Part shown: positions 25,245-32,812 of the stretch, piece by piece
How the letters are laid out: every line of letters starts with the position of its first letter
Position numbering within the stretch: the first letter of the stretch is position 1
NCBI GenBank assembly: GCA_050330055.1
Contig: JBHJOF010000046.1
Coordinates: 1 to 33,454 of the forward strand
DNA from: JBHJOF01 sp050330055
GTDB lineage: Bacteria > Pseudomonadota > Alphaproteobacteria > Kiloniellales > JAKSDN01
DNA length: 33,454 nt
Direction: 5' to 3'
Translations under genes and position numbers: made by a program
Notes under the pieces: model-generated
The model's database searches: none
What the model saw: only the letters and a program-made list of their open reading frames with translations
Told to the model about the DNA's origin: nothing

Positions 25245-26501
25245 ATGGCGCAACTGAGCGACGACTGTTTCGCGCAAGGCGGCCGCCTCATGACCACGGC
25301 GGAGGCGCTGGCGCTGCTGCACGACACGCTCGACTGCGTGGTCGAGCCCGAGAGCGTTTCCGTCACCGAGGCGCTCGGCCGCATCCTGGCCGAGGCGGTG
25401 GTGGCGCCGCACGACGTGCCGCCGCACGACAACTCGGCGGTCGACGGCTATGCCGTGTTCTTCGACGACCTGGAGGCCGAGGGCGAGACGCGCCTGCCCG
25501 TGATCGGCCGGGCCACCGCCGGTCACCCCTTCGACGGCGCGGCGCGGCGCGGCGCGGCGGTGCGCGTCTTCACCGGCGCGCTGATGCCGGACGGACCCGA
25601 CACCGTGCTGATGCAGGAGGACTGCGGGCGCGACGGCGAGTCCGTCATCATCCCGGTCGGCATCAAGCGCGGCGCCAACCGGCGCAAGCGCGGCGAGGAC
25701 ATCACCGCCGGCAGCATCGTGCTGCATCCCGGCCAGCGCCTGCGGCCGCAGGACCTGGGGCAGGCCGCCGCCGCCGGCCGGCGCACGCTGCGGGTCGCCG
25801 CTGCGCTGCGGGTGGCGCTGCTTTCGACCGGCGACGAGCTGCGCGAGCCCGGCACGCCGCTGCCGCCCGGCTGCATCTACGATTCCAATCGCTACACCGT
25901 GAGCGGTCTCTTGCGCGGGCTCGGCTGCAGCATCACCGACCTCGGCATCCTGCCCGACAAGCGCGCGGTGATCGAGCAGGCGCTGGCCGAGGCGGCCAAG
26001 GCCCACGATCTGATCGTCACCTCGGGCGGCGTCTCGGTCGGCGAGGAGGACCACGTCAAGCAGGCGGTCGAGGCGCTCGGTTCGCTGCACCTCTGGCGCC
26101 TGGCGATCCGGCCGGGCAGGCCGATCGCGCTCGGCCAGGTCGGCGCGGTGCCCTTCGTCGGCCTGCCCGGCAACCCGGTCGCGGTCGTCGTCACCTTCCT
26201 CACCATCGTGCGGCCGATGATCCTGCGCCTCATGGGCGGCACCGCCGAGGCGCCGCATCACTTCCAGGTGCGCGCCGGCTTCGCCTACAAGAAAAAGAAG
26301 AACCGCCGCGAATGGCTGCGCGCGCGGCTGGAGAGCGACGGCGACGGCGGCTGGCGCGCGGTCAAGTTCCCGCGCGAGGGCGCCGGCATCCTGACCTCGC
26401 TGGTCGAGGCCGACGGCCTGATCGAGCTGCCCGAGGAGATGACCGAGCTGGCGCCCGGCACCCTGGTCGACTTCCTGCCGTTCAGCGAGGTGGCGTCGTG
26501 A
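25245..26501 (+). CDS. moeA: molybdopterin molybdotransferase MoeA
   Basis: A 418-residue enzyme that inserts molybdate into adenylylated molybdopterin. Motifs in order: PPHDNSAVDGYAV near residue 65, TGALMPDGPDTVLMQED, LSTGDEL, the TSGGVSVGEEDHVK loop, and GLPGNPVAVVVTF. A C-terminal domain of about 80 residues follows. The start is the ATG at 25245; ATG at 25290 (MTTAEAL) is a shorter possibility. Its stop overlaps the moaD start (GTGA), so translation is coupled. Confidence 0.95.
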   Translation: MAQLSDDCFAQGGRLMTTAEALALLHDTLDCVVEPESVSVTEALGRILAEAVVAPHDVPPHDNSAVDGYAVFFDDLEAEGETRLPVIGRATAGHPFDGAARRGAAVRVFTGALMPDGPDTVLMQEDCGRDGESVIIPVGIKRGANRRKRGEDITAGSIVLHPGQRLRPQDLGQAAAAGRRTLRVAAALRVALLSTGDELREPGTPLPPGCIYDSNRYTVSGLLRGLGCSITDLGILPDKRAVIEQALAEAAKAHDLIVTSGGVSVGEEDHVKQAVEALGSLHLWRLAIRPGRPIALGQVGAVPFVGLPGNPVAVVVTFLTIVRPMILRLMGGTAEAPHHFQVRAGFAYKKKKNRREWLRARLESDGDGGWRAVKFPREGAGILTSLVEADGLIELPEEMTELAPGTLVDFLPFSEVAS

Positions 26502-26749
26502 AGCTGCTCTATTTCGCCTGGCTCAAGAGCAAGACCGGCGTCGCCGAGGAGGAGCTGACGCCGCCGGCCGAGGTGACCACGGTTGCCGAGCTGCTGTCCT
26601 GGCTCAAGGGCCGCGGGCCGGGCCACGCCGAGGCGCTGGCCGACCTCTCGGTGGTGCGCGTCGCGGTCAACCAGGAGTACGCCCGGCCCGGCGACCCGGT
26701 AAAGCCAGGCGACGAAATCGCCCTCTTCCCGCCGGTGACCGGAGGCTGA
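26498..26749 (+). CDS. moaD: molybdopterin synthase small subunit MoaD
   Basis: An 83-residue ubiquitin-like sulfur carrier. The GTG start at 26498 overlaps the moeA stop by 4 bp. It begins KLLYFAWLKSKTGVAEE and ends EIALFPPVTGG, the C-terminal Gly-Gly that is adenylylated and thiocarboxylated. Size and ending are both as expected. The partner moaE is downstream, but a 103-bp palindromic repeat has entered the gap. Confidence 0.95.
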   Translation: MKLLYFAWLKSKTGVAEEELTPPAEVTTVAELLSWLKGRGPGHAEALADLSVVRVAVNQEYARPGDPVKPGDEIALFPPVTGG

Positions 26750-26776
26750 CAGCGCCCATGTGCACTGCCACCGCAT

Positions 26777-26879
26777 ACCCCCCTCCCCATTCCTCCCCCG
26801 CAAGGGGGGAGGGTGCGCTGTTGCAAGCGCATCGCTCTACTCCCTCCCCCTTGACGGGGGAGGGCCGGGGTGGGGGTGG
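26777..26879. repeat. composite palindromic repeat, family A copy 3
   Basis: A short member of the same family: outer complementary CCCCCCTCCCC and GGGGTGGGGG ends, with two inner hairpins, CTCCCCCGCAAGGGGGGAG and CCCTCCCCC/GGGGGAGGG. It sits between moaD and moaE and forms strong structures in the operon transcript. Confidence 0.78.
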
Positions 26880-26912
26880 AGCGGCGCGCACCGTCGCTGC
26901 GAGGTGGGCGCC

Positions 26913-27383
26913 ATGATCCGGGTGCAGCGCGAGGACTTCGACGTCGGCGCCGAGCTAGACCGATTGACCGAGGGCAACCGCTCGGTCGGCGGGCTCGCCT
27001 GCTTCGTCGGGTTGGTGCGCGACATCGCCGATGATGAGGCGATCGAGGCCATGACCCTTGAGCACTATCCCGGCATGACCGAGAAGATGCTCGAGCGGGT
27101 CGAGGCCGAGGCGCGCAATCGCTGGCCGCTCGAAGCCAGCCTGATCATCCACCGCACTGGCCGGCTCGAGCCGGGCGACCGCATCGTGCTGGTCGCCACC
27201 GCCAGCGCGCATCGCACGGCGGCACTGGAGAGCTGCCAGTTCCTGATCGACTGGCTGAAGACCAAGGCGCCCTTCTGGAAGCAGGAGGAGACGCTTGAAG
27301 GCGCCCAGTGGGTCGAAGCCCGCACCAGCGACGACCAGGCCGCCGCGCGCTGGAGCAAGCCGAAGCCGGACGCGGCGGAGTAG
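26913..27383 (+). CDS. moaE: molybdopterin synthase catalytic subunit MoaE
   Basis: A 156-residue catalytic subunit that, with thiocarboxylated MoaD, converts precursor Z to molybdopterin. The block LKTKAPFWKQE carries the two active-site lysines (E. coli Lys119 and Lys126). ACFVGLVRD, LEHYPGMTEK and a conserved ASAHRTAALESC are also present. The ATG at 26913 is chosen; the frame is open upstream through the palindromic repeat, but that leader is low-complexity. Confidence 0.95.
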   Translation: MIRVQREDFDVGAELDRLTEGNRSVGGLACFVGLVRDIADDEAIEAMTLEHYPGMTEKMLERVEAEARNRWPLEASLIIHRTGRLEPGDRIVLVATASAHRTAALESCQFLIDWLKTKAPFWKQEETLEGAQWVEARTSDDQAAARWSKPKPDAAE

Positions 27384-27420
27384 CGGCCCCTCCCGATCGC
27401 AGGGCTCCAGAAAAGAGTGA

Positions 27421-27501
27421 CCGCCCCGGCGGGGGCTTGCCGGGGCGGCCTTTGAGGTTGGCGGCCCCCCTTTGGTCCCTTGGGTCGATCGGGGGGCCGC
27501 C
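27421..27501. terminator. double-hairpin module, copy 1
   Basis: Two perfect hairpins in tandem. Hairpin 1: CCGCCCCGGC (27421-27430) with GCCGGGGCGG (27439-27448). Hairpin 2: GGCGGCCCCCC (27460-27470) with GGGGGGCCGCC (27491-27501). It separates the convergent moaE and DUF1127 stops. On the minus strand hairpin 1 is followed by a U-rich TCACTCTTTTCT, so termination of DUF1127 is likely. A matching module is at 28055-28123. Confidence 0.65.
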
Positions 27502-27539
27502 GGCACGTCCTGATCCGGGCGTTTCGCGTCGGGCGAAGT

Positions 27540-27944
27540 TTACGCCGCTTTCGGCAGGCCGCCGCCCTGCGTCGCCGGCGCCGCGGCTGTGCGGCCGGGG
27601 CGCGGGCGCGGCAGACCGCGCAGCTCGGCCAGGCTGGCCGCCCGGCGATGCAGCCTGCCCTCGACCACGCCCATGATCTCGCTGCGGTCGATGCCCATGT
27701 CCCTGAGCATCCGCTGATCGAGCCCGCGCAACGCGGCGATGGACCGGCGGCGCTCCGTGTCCCGTTCGATCGCCCGCAGCAGCGCGCGCGACCAGGCGAC
27801 CGCGGCGCCGGCGATGGTGACAACGAGCCGATTGGCCGCGGCAACGGTCAGCGTGCTGACCCGCGCGATGGCGTCATTGCGAGCCTGCCGACCGGCGAGC
27901 AGGCTGCTGGTCATTTCGGGATTGCTCAGGAACCAGAGATTCAT
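27540..27944 (-). CDS. DUF1127 domain protein
   Basis: A 134-residue protein. The C-terminal half contains the DUF1127 signature ALRGLDQRMLRDMGIDRSEI, an Arg-rich helical motif found in small alphaproteobacterial proteins, some of which bind RNA and affect phosphate or stress responses. Here the motif is preceded by about 60 residues including a hydrophobic VAAANRLVVTIAGAAVAW segment and followed by an Arg/Pro/Ala-rich tail, so it is longer than the typical 45-70-residue members. The start is the ATG at 27944 with AGGAGG 8 nt upstream. It is flanked by two similar double-hairpin modules. Confidence 0.82.
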   Translation of the reverse strand: MNLWFLSNPEMTSSLLAGRQARNDAIARVSTLTVAAANRLVVTIAGAAVAWSRALLRAIERDTERRRSIAALRGLDQRMLRDMGIDRSEIMGVVEGRLHRRAASLAELRGLPRPRPGRTAAAPATQGGGLPKAA

Positions 27945-27993
27945 GACTGCATCCTCCTCTCGACTGTGTTGGCAGCAGATATGGGAGGACGCC

Positions 27994-28043
27994 GTTTCCC
28001 GTTGATTTCCAGAGCCAGCCTTTTTGGTTTCGCTTGTTGCCGG
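27994..28043 (-). promoter_or_regulatory. shared 50-bp upstream element, copy 1
   Basis: Lies 50 bp upstream of the DUF1127 start. It aligns without gaps to 30191-30240 (39 of 50 identical). The conserved blocks, read on the plus strand, are GTTTCCCG, GATTTC, GCCTTTTTGGTTTCG and TTGTTGC. The 8 bases between GATTTC and GCC are not conserved, as expected for a two-block promoter or operator. Confidence 0.5.
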
Positions 28044-28054
28044 CAACAGAAATC

Positions 28055-28123
28055 GGCCGCCTCGGCGGGGTCTGCCGAGGCGGCCGGTGAGGTTGGCGGC
28101 CCCCAATCGACCAGGGGGCCGCC
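28055..28123. terminator. double-hairpin module, copy 2
   Basis: Hairpin 1: GGCCGCCTCGGC (28055-28066) with GCCGAGGCGGCC (28074-28085). Hairpin 2: GGCGGCCCCC (28095-28104) with GGGGGCCGCC (28114-28123). The GGTGAGGTT linker is nearly the same as in copy 1. It lies 20 bp past the stop of the exported protein gene on the minus strand and probably ends its transcript. Confidence 0.65.
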
Positions 28124-28143
28124 TGCACGGCACAGGTAAAACT

Positions 28144-28869
28144 TCAGATACCGCTGCGCTTCGGCAGCTCGACGTAGAGCTGGACGTGCGTGCTGGTCGA
28201 GAAGCTTCCCGGATGGGCGCCATGGGACTTGCCGTCGCTGTGCCAGGCGATGGCCAGGCCCGACATCAGCTGCTCACCGGTGAGCTGCAGGCAGGGCTCG
28301 AAATCGCGCACCACCATGGCGCTGCCCTCGGCATTGGCACGGAAGATCGCCTCCGAGCCGTCGCGGGCACCGAGCGGGAGATCGTAGCTGCCGAGGACGG
28401 GATCCGTCGGCGGCGAGGCGAGAAAGGTGTGCCGGAGGGTATAGACCCCGTTCGGCACCAGGTTGGTGAAGGTCGCCACGAGGCGGCCGCGACCGTCGGC
28501 GCAGCGGTAGGTCGCCTGGCCCTCCGCCGCAAGCCACTCGCCCAGCGTCAGGCCGAGCGGCTTGCCCTTGGTCCAGGGGCCGACGTTCTCGGGCTCGAAG
28601 GGCGAATGCCGCACCGGCACGATCGGCGCGAAGAGCGGCTTGCTCTTGTCGCGATCGTCCTTAGTCGGGCGATAGATCTGAGCCATGCCAGGCTCGCGCT
28701 CGATGAAGACGTCCTGCTCCGGCAGGCCGTCGTCGAAGTGGGATCTGAAGGTCAGCTCGAGGCTGAGCGAGGCAGTCTCGCTGCCGACGCCCACGGCGAA
28801 CGCGCTGCCGGCGGCGGCGACCACGGCCGCGGCCAGGGCCGCCGCCATCAGCTTCTGGTGGTTGGTCAT
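28144..28869 (-). CDS. exported protein of unknown function
   Basis: A 241-residue protein with a clear signal peptide (MTNHQKLMAAALAAAVVAAA, cleavage near AFA at about residue 25). The mature part looks like a beta-rich secreted domain: EWLAAEGQATYRCADG, then LVPNGVYTLRHTFLA, SYDLPLGARDGSE and a final HVQLYVELP strand. Two cysteines (in YRCADG and FEPCLQ) could form a disulfide. I know no function for it. The start is the ATG at 28869 with GAGGAG upstream; an extension to 29031 is unlikely. Confidence 0.75.
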   Translation of the reverse strand: MTNHQKLMAAALAAAVVAAAGSAFAVGVGSETASLSLELTFRSHFDDGLPEQDVFIEREPGMAQIYRPTKDDRDKSKPLFAPIVPVRHSPFEPENVGPWTKGKPLGLTLGEWLAAEGQATYRCADGRGRLVATFTNLVPNGVYTLRHTFLASPPTDPVLGSYDLPLGARDGSEAIFRANAEGSAMVVRDFEPCLQLTGEQLMSGLAIAWHSDGKSHGAHPGSFSTSTHVQLYVELPKRSGI

Positions 28870-28987
28870 CGTCTTGCTCCTCTCCTTGCATTCGGTTGGC
28901 AACCGTCCCCAGGCGCCTCCGAGGCGAAGCTCAGGGCGGCACCCGGCGCGGTGCGGTGTCTTGATCCGGGCAACTTGTCCGTTGGCC

Positions 28988-29209
28988 TCAGCCGGGCGCG
29001 TCCGATCGAACAAGCCTCGCGGCGCTGCCATGCGGCGCGCGGGCGACGGGGATGGCCCCAGCGACCGGCAAGCGCGCCGCCAAGTCAGTCGTCAGATCAG
29101 CGGCCAACGGCGGCTGGTAGGCGGCGACGCCCACGGCCAGTGCGCCGCCGGTATCGCCGGCTACCGTGACGGTCCGCGCCGCCGTCATGATCCTGGGCTT
29201 GCTATGCAT
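28988..29209 (-). CDS. possible small protein, 73 residues
   Basis: A short frame beginning MHSKPRIMTAARTVTVAGDT. Its start is preceded by GAGGAGG at ideal spacing (7 nt), better than most genes here, and it lies 24 bp downstream of the alpha/beta hydrolase on the same strand. The composition is Ala/Pro/Arg-rich with no recognisable domain or clear signal peptide. It may be a real small gene or a decayed one; coding status rests mainly on the ribosome-binding site. Confidence 0.35.
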   Translation of the reverse strand: MHSKPRIMTAARTVTVAGDTGGALAVGVAAYQPPLAADLTTDLAARLPVAGAIPVARAPHGSAARLVRSDAPG

Positions 29210-29233
29210 CACGTGCCTCCTCGGCTCGGTCTG

Positions 29234-30079
29234 TCACGCGGCGCCTCTGACGGCCATCGCCCGCTCGGCCACGAAGTTGAGCAGCTCGACGACGAATTGC
29301 ATCGGCAGCTCCCAGTGCAGGCCGTGACCGGCGCCGGGATAGATGACCAGGCGGGCATCGGGGATGCTGCCGGCCAGAGTCTCCTGGTCGCGTTGCGGGC
29401 AGAAGGCGTCACGCTCGCCCCAGACGATCAGGGTCGGCGCCGCGATCTCGGTCAGCCGGCTCGCCGTGTCGTCCTCGAGGAAGGCCTGGTAGGCCGCTTT
29501 CCAGACCCGGGCGGGGACCTTCAGGCTCTCCCGCACGATGCGGTCGAGGAAGGCGGGCGGCACCGGCTTGGCCAGGGTGCTCTCCTGGAACTCGCGCACG
29601 AAGGCCGGATGAATGGGATCGCCGAGTCCTGCGATCGCTTCGTGCCAGAACTCGACCAGGGCCGCGTTGTCGCGCCAGGCCGCGAAGGCACCGATCAGCA
29701 GCAGGCCGTCGCAGCGCTCCGGATAGTCGACGGCAAAGCGCTGCGCGACCGTCGCGCCCATCGAGTGTCCAGCGACGATCGCCGACTCGGTGCCGAGATG
29801 ATCCAGGACCGCCGCCAGGTCGGCCGCGAAGTCCGTCGGGCGATAGCCGCTCTCCGGACGCCCGGAATCGCCGTGGCCGCGCTGCGTCACCGCGATGGCA
29901 CGGATCGAGGAGGGCAGCAGCGGCAGTACGCGCTCGAAGGAGCGCCAGGAATCGCTGTAGCCGTGCAGCAGCACCACCGGCACGCCCACGGGATCGCCCT
30001 GCTCCACGTAGCGCAGCCGCGGCCCGTTGGGCAGCTCGACGGTCTTGATGATTGGCTCCCAGGCAAGCAAGCTGTTCAT
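29234..30079 (-). CDS. alpha/beta fold hydrolase
   Basis: A 281-residue cytoplasmic hydrolase. The oxyanion strand is VVLLHGYSDS near residue 36. The nucleophile is Ser106 in GHSMGA, with Asp224 in WGERDAF and His252 in GAGHGLHWE. A helical cap lies between about 125 and 200. The FRGHGDS-like TQRGHGDSG motif favours the epoxide-hydrolase/haloperoxidase/esterase branch, but the substrate is unknown. The start is the ATG at 30079; the Shine-Dalgarno is weak (GGATGG close to the start). Upstream are a 13-bp tandem repeat and a 50-bp element shared with the DUF1127 gene. Confidence 0.87.
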   Translation of the reverse strand: MNSLLAWEPIIKTVELPNGPRLRYVEQGDPVGVPVVLLHGYSDSWRSFERVLPLLPSSIRAIAVTQRGHGDSGRPESGYRPTDFAADLAAVLDHLGTESAIVAGHSMGATVAQRFAVDYPERCDGLLLIGAFAAWRDNAALVEFWHEAIAGLGDPIHPAFVREFQESTLAKPVPPAFLDRIVRESLKVPARVWKAAYQAFLEDDTASRLTEIAAPTLIVWGERDAFCPQRDQETLAGSIPDARLVIYPGAGHGLHWELPMQFVVELLNFVAERAMAVRGAA

Positions 30080-30089
30080 GCTCCATCCA

Positions 30090-30121
30090 TTTGGTGGGGC
30101 CCTTTGGTGGGGCCCTTTGGT
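30090..30121. repeat. 13-bp tandem repeat in the hydrolase leader
   Basis: The unit TTTGGTGGGGCCC is present twice exactly (30090-30102, 30103-30115) and begins a third time (TTTGGT). It lies immediately upstream of the alpha/beta hydrolase start, inside its mRNA leader, and could vary in number by slippage. Confidence 0.7.
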
Positions 30122-30190
30122 CGGACCTGCTCCGGACTTCGCCCGAAGCGGCGGCGCGGGTGGTCCGGGCGCTGGGTATCGCCCTGCCCT

Positions 30191-30240
30191 GTTTCCCGCC
30201 GATTTCTGACGGTCGCCTTTTTGGTTTCGTTTGTTGCTGG
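30191..30240 (-). promoter_or_regulatory. shared 50-bp upstream element, copy 2
   Basis: Matches 27994-28043 at 39 of 50 positions without gaps. It is 112 bp upstream of the alpha/beta hydrolase and about 100 bp upstream of the divergent gene at 30343, so it might act on either. Confidence 0.5.
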
Positions 30241-30342
30241 TGTGAGCACGAACGATCAACGTCTGCCGCGATGGCGTGACAGGCGATTCGGAAGAAGCTA
30301 GACACAGCGGCTGGAGACAGCGGCTGGACAGGGAGATCACGT

Positions 30343-30915
30343 ATGACCATCGCGCAGAGCTGGCGCCGTGCTTTGTTTGGTACTTTGCTTGGCTTGGTGG
30401 CCCTGTTGATCGGCGGCGCGGCGTCGGCCGCCGAGCTCGCGGCGCCGAGCGGGCCGGTCGTGCTGACCGTCGCCGGCGAGGTCGGCCAGACCAACCGGCC
30501 GGCCTTCGACCCCTTCCGCGATGCTTTCCTGAACTACCATGACAAGGGCTTCGAGCGGGCGGCCGCGTTCGACCGCGCGATGCTGCAGGCGCTCGGCATA
30601 CAGACCATCACCATCGACTACGCCGGCTGGCCCGGCGTAATGCGCTTCGAGGGGCCCTGGCTGAGGGACCTGCTGGCCGCGGCCGGCGCGGCGGGCCGGC
30701 CGGTCACCGTGCTGGCGCTCGACGGCTACGCCATCGAGATTTCGGCCGAGGAGATCGCCACGCTACCCTGGATGGTCGCGCTCAAGGCCAACGGGCGGGA
30801 CCTGGCCACCGGCGGCCACGGCCCGACCTGGGTGCTCTACCAGCCCGACGGCCCGGCCACGGACGAAGACGAGGCGCGCTGGGGCTGGGCGGTGTTCTTC
30901 ATTGAGGTGGAGTAG
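30343..30915 (+). CDS. periplasmic molybdopterin-oxidoreductase-fold protein lacking cysteine
   Basis: A 190-residue exported protein with a signal peptide cleaved near ASAAE (about residue 30). The mature domain resembles a minimal molybdopterin-oxidoreductase (PF00174-like) fold: VVLTVAGEV at the start, a strand-helix FEGPWLRDLLAAAGA, VTVLALDGYAIEIS, and ALKANGRDL...GPTWVLYQP. The family's cofactor-ligating cysteine is missing and the protein has no cysteine at all, so catalysis through Mo is unlikely. It may bind a ligand or be a degenerate relative. It stands alone, divergent from the hydrolase. Confidence 0.75.
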   Translation: MTIAQSWRRALFGTLLGLVALLIGGAASAAELAAPSGPVVLTVAGEVGQTNRPAFDPFRDAFLNYHDKGFERAAAFDRAMLQALGIQTITIDYAGWPGVMRFEGPWLRDLLAAAGAAGRPVTVLALDGYAIEISAEEIATLPWMVALKANGRDLATGGHGPTWVLYQPDGPATDEDEARWGWAVFFIEVE

Positions 30916-30950
30916 GGAGAAGGGTCGGCCACAATCCATCGCTCCAGGAC

Positions 30951-31385
30951 TCAGCCGAAGAACGCGACCTCAAGACCGAGATCAGGCGCGGCACGGGCCA
31001 TTGTGCGGTCAGCAGTCGCCAGAATGCGGGCTCCAATGTCCCGCGCGATCACGAGATGCAAGGCGTCTAGGGCGCGTAAAGCATGACCGCCGAGCTGCTC
31101 GATCAGCGCTACTGCCTCAGCTCCATGCTCGTCGCGCAGCGGATGGAGCTGCAAGTGGCCAGAGAGGATATCGTTCTGAAACAAGGCGAAGGCTGCCTGT
31201 TCTGTCTTGCGCGAAATTTCCCTTGCGCGTCGCCGTCTGCTCAAAAGGCACCGCAGCTCGACCACGGTCAGGCGGCTAATCGAGGCTTCAGCCTGCTCCT
31301 TGACAAAGGCCTCGAAGCGGTCTGATTCCGGCTCGTTGAGATACCACTTCGCCAGAGCGCTGGTGTCGAGATAAGGCCCACTCAA
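30951..31385 (-). CDS. vapC: VapC-family PIN-domain toxin
   Basis: A 144-residue PIN ribonuclease, the toxin of a type II module. The four metal-binding acidic residues are present: Asp7 (YLDTSAL), Glu43 (VVELRC), Asp107 (ALRALDALH) and Asp126 (LATADRTM). The ATG at 31385 overlaps the antitoxin stop by 4 bp, the usual coupled arrangement. VapC-type toxins usually cleave tRNA or rRNA; the target of this one is not known. Confidence 0.9.
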   Translation of the reverse strand: MSGPYLDTSALAKWYLNEPESDRFEAFVKEQAEASISRLTVVELRCLLSRRRRAREISRKTEQAAFALFQNDILSGHLQLHPLRDEHGAEAVALIEQLGGHALRALDALHLVIARDIGARILATADRTMARAAPDLGLEVAFFG

Positions 31386-31609
31386 CGATCATCTCGATCG
31401 GCTCTAACGTAGCGTTCGCTACCGACCTTGAGGCGTGACATCTTGCTTCGGAAATCTTTGTGCGACGGCATAGCCTCGCGACGGGCTACCGGCAACACGC
31501 GGGCAATCGGTTGGCCGTGCCGCGTAACCACCAATTCGCCTTCCTTGGCCAGAACCTCTTCCAGCCGAGTAAGGGCCGTTCTGATCTCGCGAACGCTCAA
31601 CGTTTTCAT
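31382..31609 (-). CDS. Phd/YefM-type antitoxin
   Basis: A 75-residue antitoxin. The N-terminal DNA-binding part is typical of the Phd/YefM fold: LSVREIRTALTRLEEVLAKE, then GELVVTRHGQPIARVLPV. The C-terminal charged stretch should wrap the VapC toxin. It overlaps vapC by 4 bp. An inverted repeat of 12-bp arms just upstream is the probable autoregulatory operator. Confidence 0.9.
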   Translation of the reverse strand: MKTLSVREIRTALTRLEEVLAKEGELVVTRHGQPIARVLPVARREAMPSHKDFRSKMSRLKVGSERYVRADRDDR

Positions 31610-31619
31610 GGTCTACCAC

Positions 31620-31653
31620 ATTGTGTCACATGAGATTTAAAATGTAGCACAAT
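31620..31653. promoter_or_regulatory. toxin-antitoxin operator
   Basis: ATTGTGTCACAT (31620-31631) and ATGTAGCACAAT (31642-31653) are inverted, 10 of 12 paired, with a 10-bp AT-rich spacer. It is 11 bp upstream of the antitoxin start, in an AT-rich promoter region. Binding by the antitoxin or the complex is inferred from position and symmetry. Confidence 0.65.
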
Positions 31654-31704
31654 TGATTTGGCCTGTCAGCCCCAAGCCCTTCCGTCAGGGGACAAAATGA
31701 CCGA

Positions 31705-31724
31705 GGGCCGGATCGCTCCGGCCC
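31705..31724 (-). terminator. candidate terminator of ilvE
   Basis: A perfect 8-bp stem, GGGCCGGA and TCCGGCCC, with a 4-nt loop, 32 bp after the ilvE stop. On the minus strand it is followed by TCGGTCATTTTG, so the U-tract is offset. Confidence 0.55.
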
Positions 31725-31755
31725 CCGTGTAGCAGGCACCTTGAGTGGAACGCCG

Positions 31756-32664
31756 CTATTCCGCCGCGCTGACCGCGGCCAGGGGGGCCGGCTGCTGCTG
31801 CACCAGGGCGTCGTAGGCGGTCAGCAGGTCCTTGGTGATCTCGCCCGGCGTGAAGCTGTACTGGTCGATCTCGCAAACCGGCGTCACCTCGACCGCGGTG
31901 CCGGTGATGAAGACCTCGGAGGTCTTGGCCAGTTCGTCGGGCATGATGGCGCGCTCGATCACCTCGTAGCCGCGCTGGCGCGCCAGCTCGATCACCGTGC
32001 GCCGGGTGATGCCGTCAAGGAAGCAGTCCGGATCGGGCGTGTGCAGCTTGCCGTCCTGCACCAGGAAGACGTTGGCGCCGGTCGCCTCGGCGATGCGGCC
32101 GCGATAGTCGAGCATCAGGGCGTCGTTGTAGCCCCTGGCCTCGGCCGCGTGCTTGGACAGCGTGCAGATCATGTAGAGGCCGGCCGCCTTGGACTTGGTG
32201 GGCGCCGTGTCGGGCGCCGGGCGGCGCCACTGCGACACCGTCATGCGGATGCCCTTGAGGCGCGCCTCGGGCGTGAAGTAGGCCGGCCAGTCCCAGGCGG
32301 CGATCGCCACGTTGATGCGGGTCTGCTGCGCCGAGACGCCCATCATCTCGCTGCCGCGCCAGGCGACCGGGCGCACGTAGCCGTCGACGATGCCGTTGGC
32401 CTGCAGCACCGTCTCGGCCGCGGCGTCGATCTCGGCGACGCTGTAGGGAATCTCGAAGCCCAGCACCCGGGCCGACTCGTGCAGCCGCTCGTGGTGCTCG
32501 GTCATCTTGAAGATGGTGCCGCCGTAGCAGCGCTCGCCCTCGAACACGCAGCTGCCATAGTGCAGGCCGTGCGTCAGCACGTGGACCGTGGCGTCGCGCC
32601 ACGGCAACAGCTCGCCGTTGAACCAGATCACCCCGTCGCGATCGTCGAATGGAAGCATCGCCAT
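31756..32664 (-). CDS. ilvE: branched-chain amino acid aminotransferase
   Basis: A 302-residue fold-type IV PLP enzyme that transaminates Val, Leu and Ile with 2-oxoglutarate. The PLP lysine is Lys159 in TKSKAAGLY, the same number as in E. coli IlvE. THGLHYGSCVFEGERCY, YVRPVAWRG and the phosphate-binding ITGTAVEVTPV are present. The ATG at 32664 has AGGAAA upstream; the frame continues to 32754, but that part contains no conserved residues. It is divergent from a MarR regulator. Confidence 0.95.
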   Translation of the reverse strand: MAMLPFDDRDGVIWFNGELLPWRDATVHVLTHGLHYGSCVFEGERCYGGTIFKMTEHHERLHESARVLGFEIPYSVAEIDAAAETVLQANGIVDGYVRPVAWRGSEMMGVSAQQTRINVAIAAWDWPAYFTPEARLKGIRMTVSQWRRPAPDTAPTKSKAAGLYMICTLSKHAAEARGYNDALMLDYRGRIAEATGANVFLVQDGKLHTPDPDCFLDGITRRTVIELARQRGYEVIERAIMPDELAKTSEVFITGTAVEVTPVCEIDQYSFTPGEITKDLLTAYDALVQQQPAPLAAVSAAE

Positions 32665-32812
32665 GGCTTTCCTACCCCGAATGTCCTTGTTCCGTTTTCC
32701 GGCCGCCCACGCCTGGTCGGCAGCAATTGAAATAAAATTGCGTGATACGGCCATCCCCCTTTGCGAAGATTATGCCCAAAACGCTTGCGCGGTGTAACAG
32801 ACTCGGGCCATA

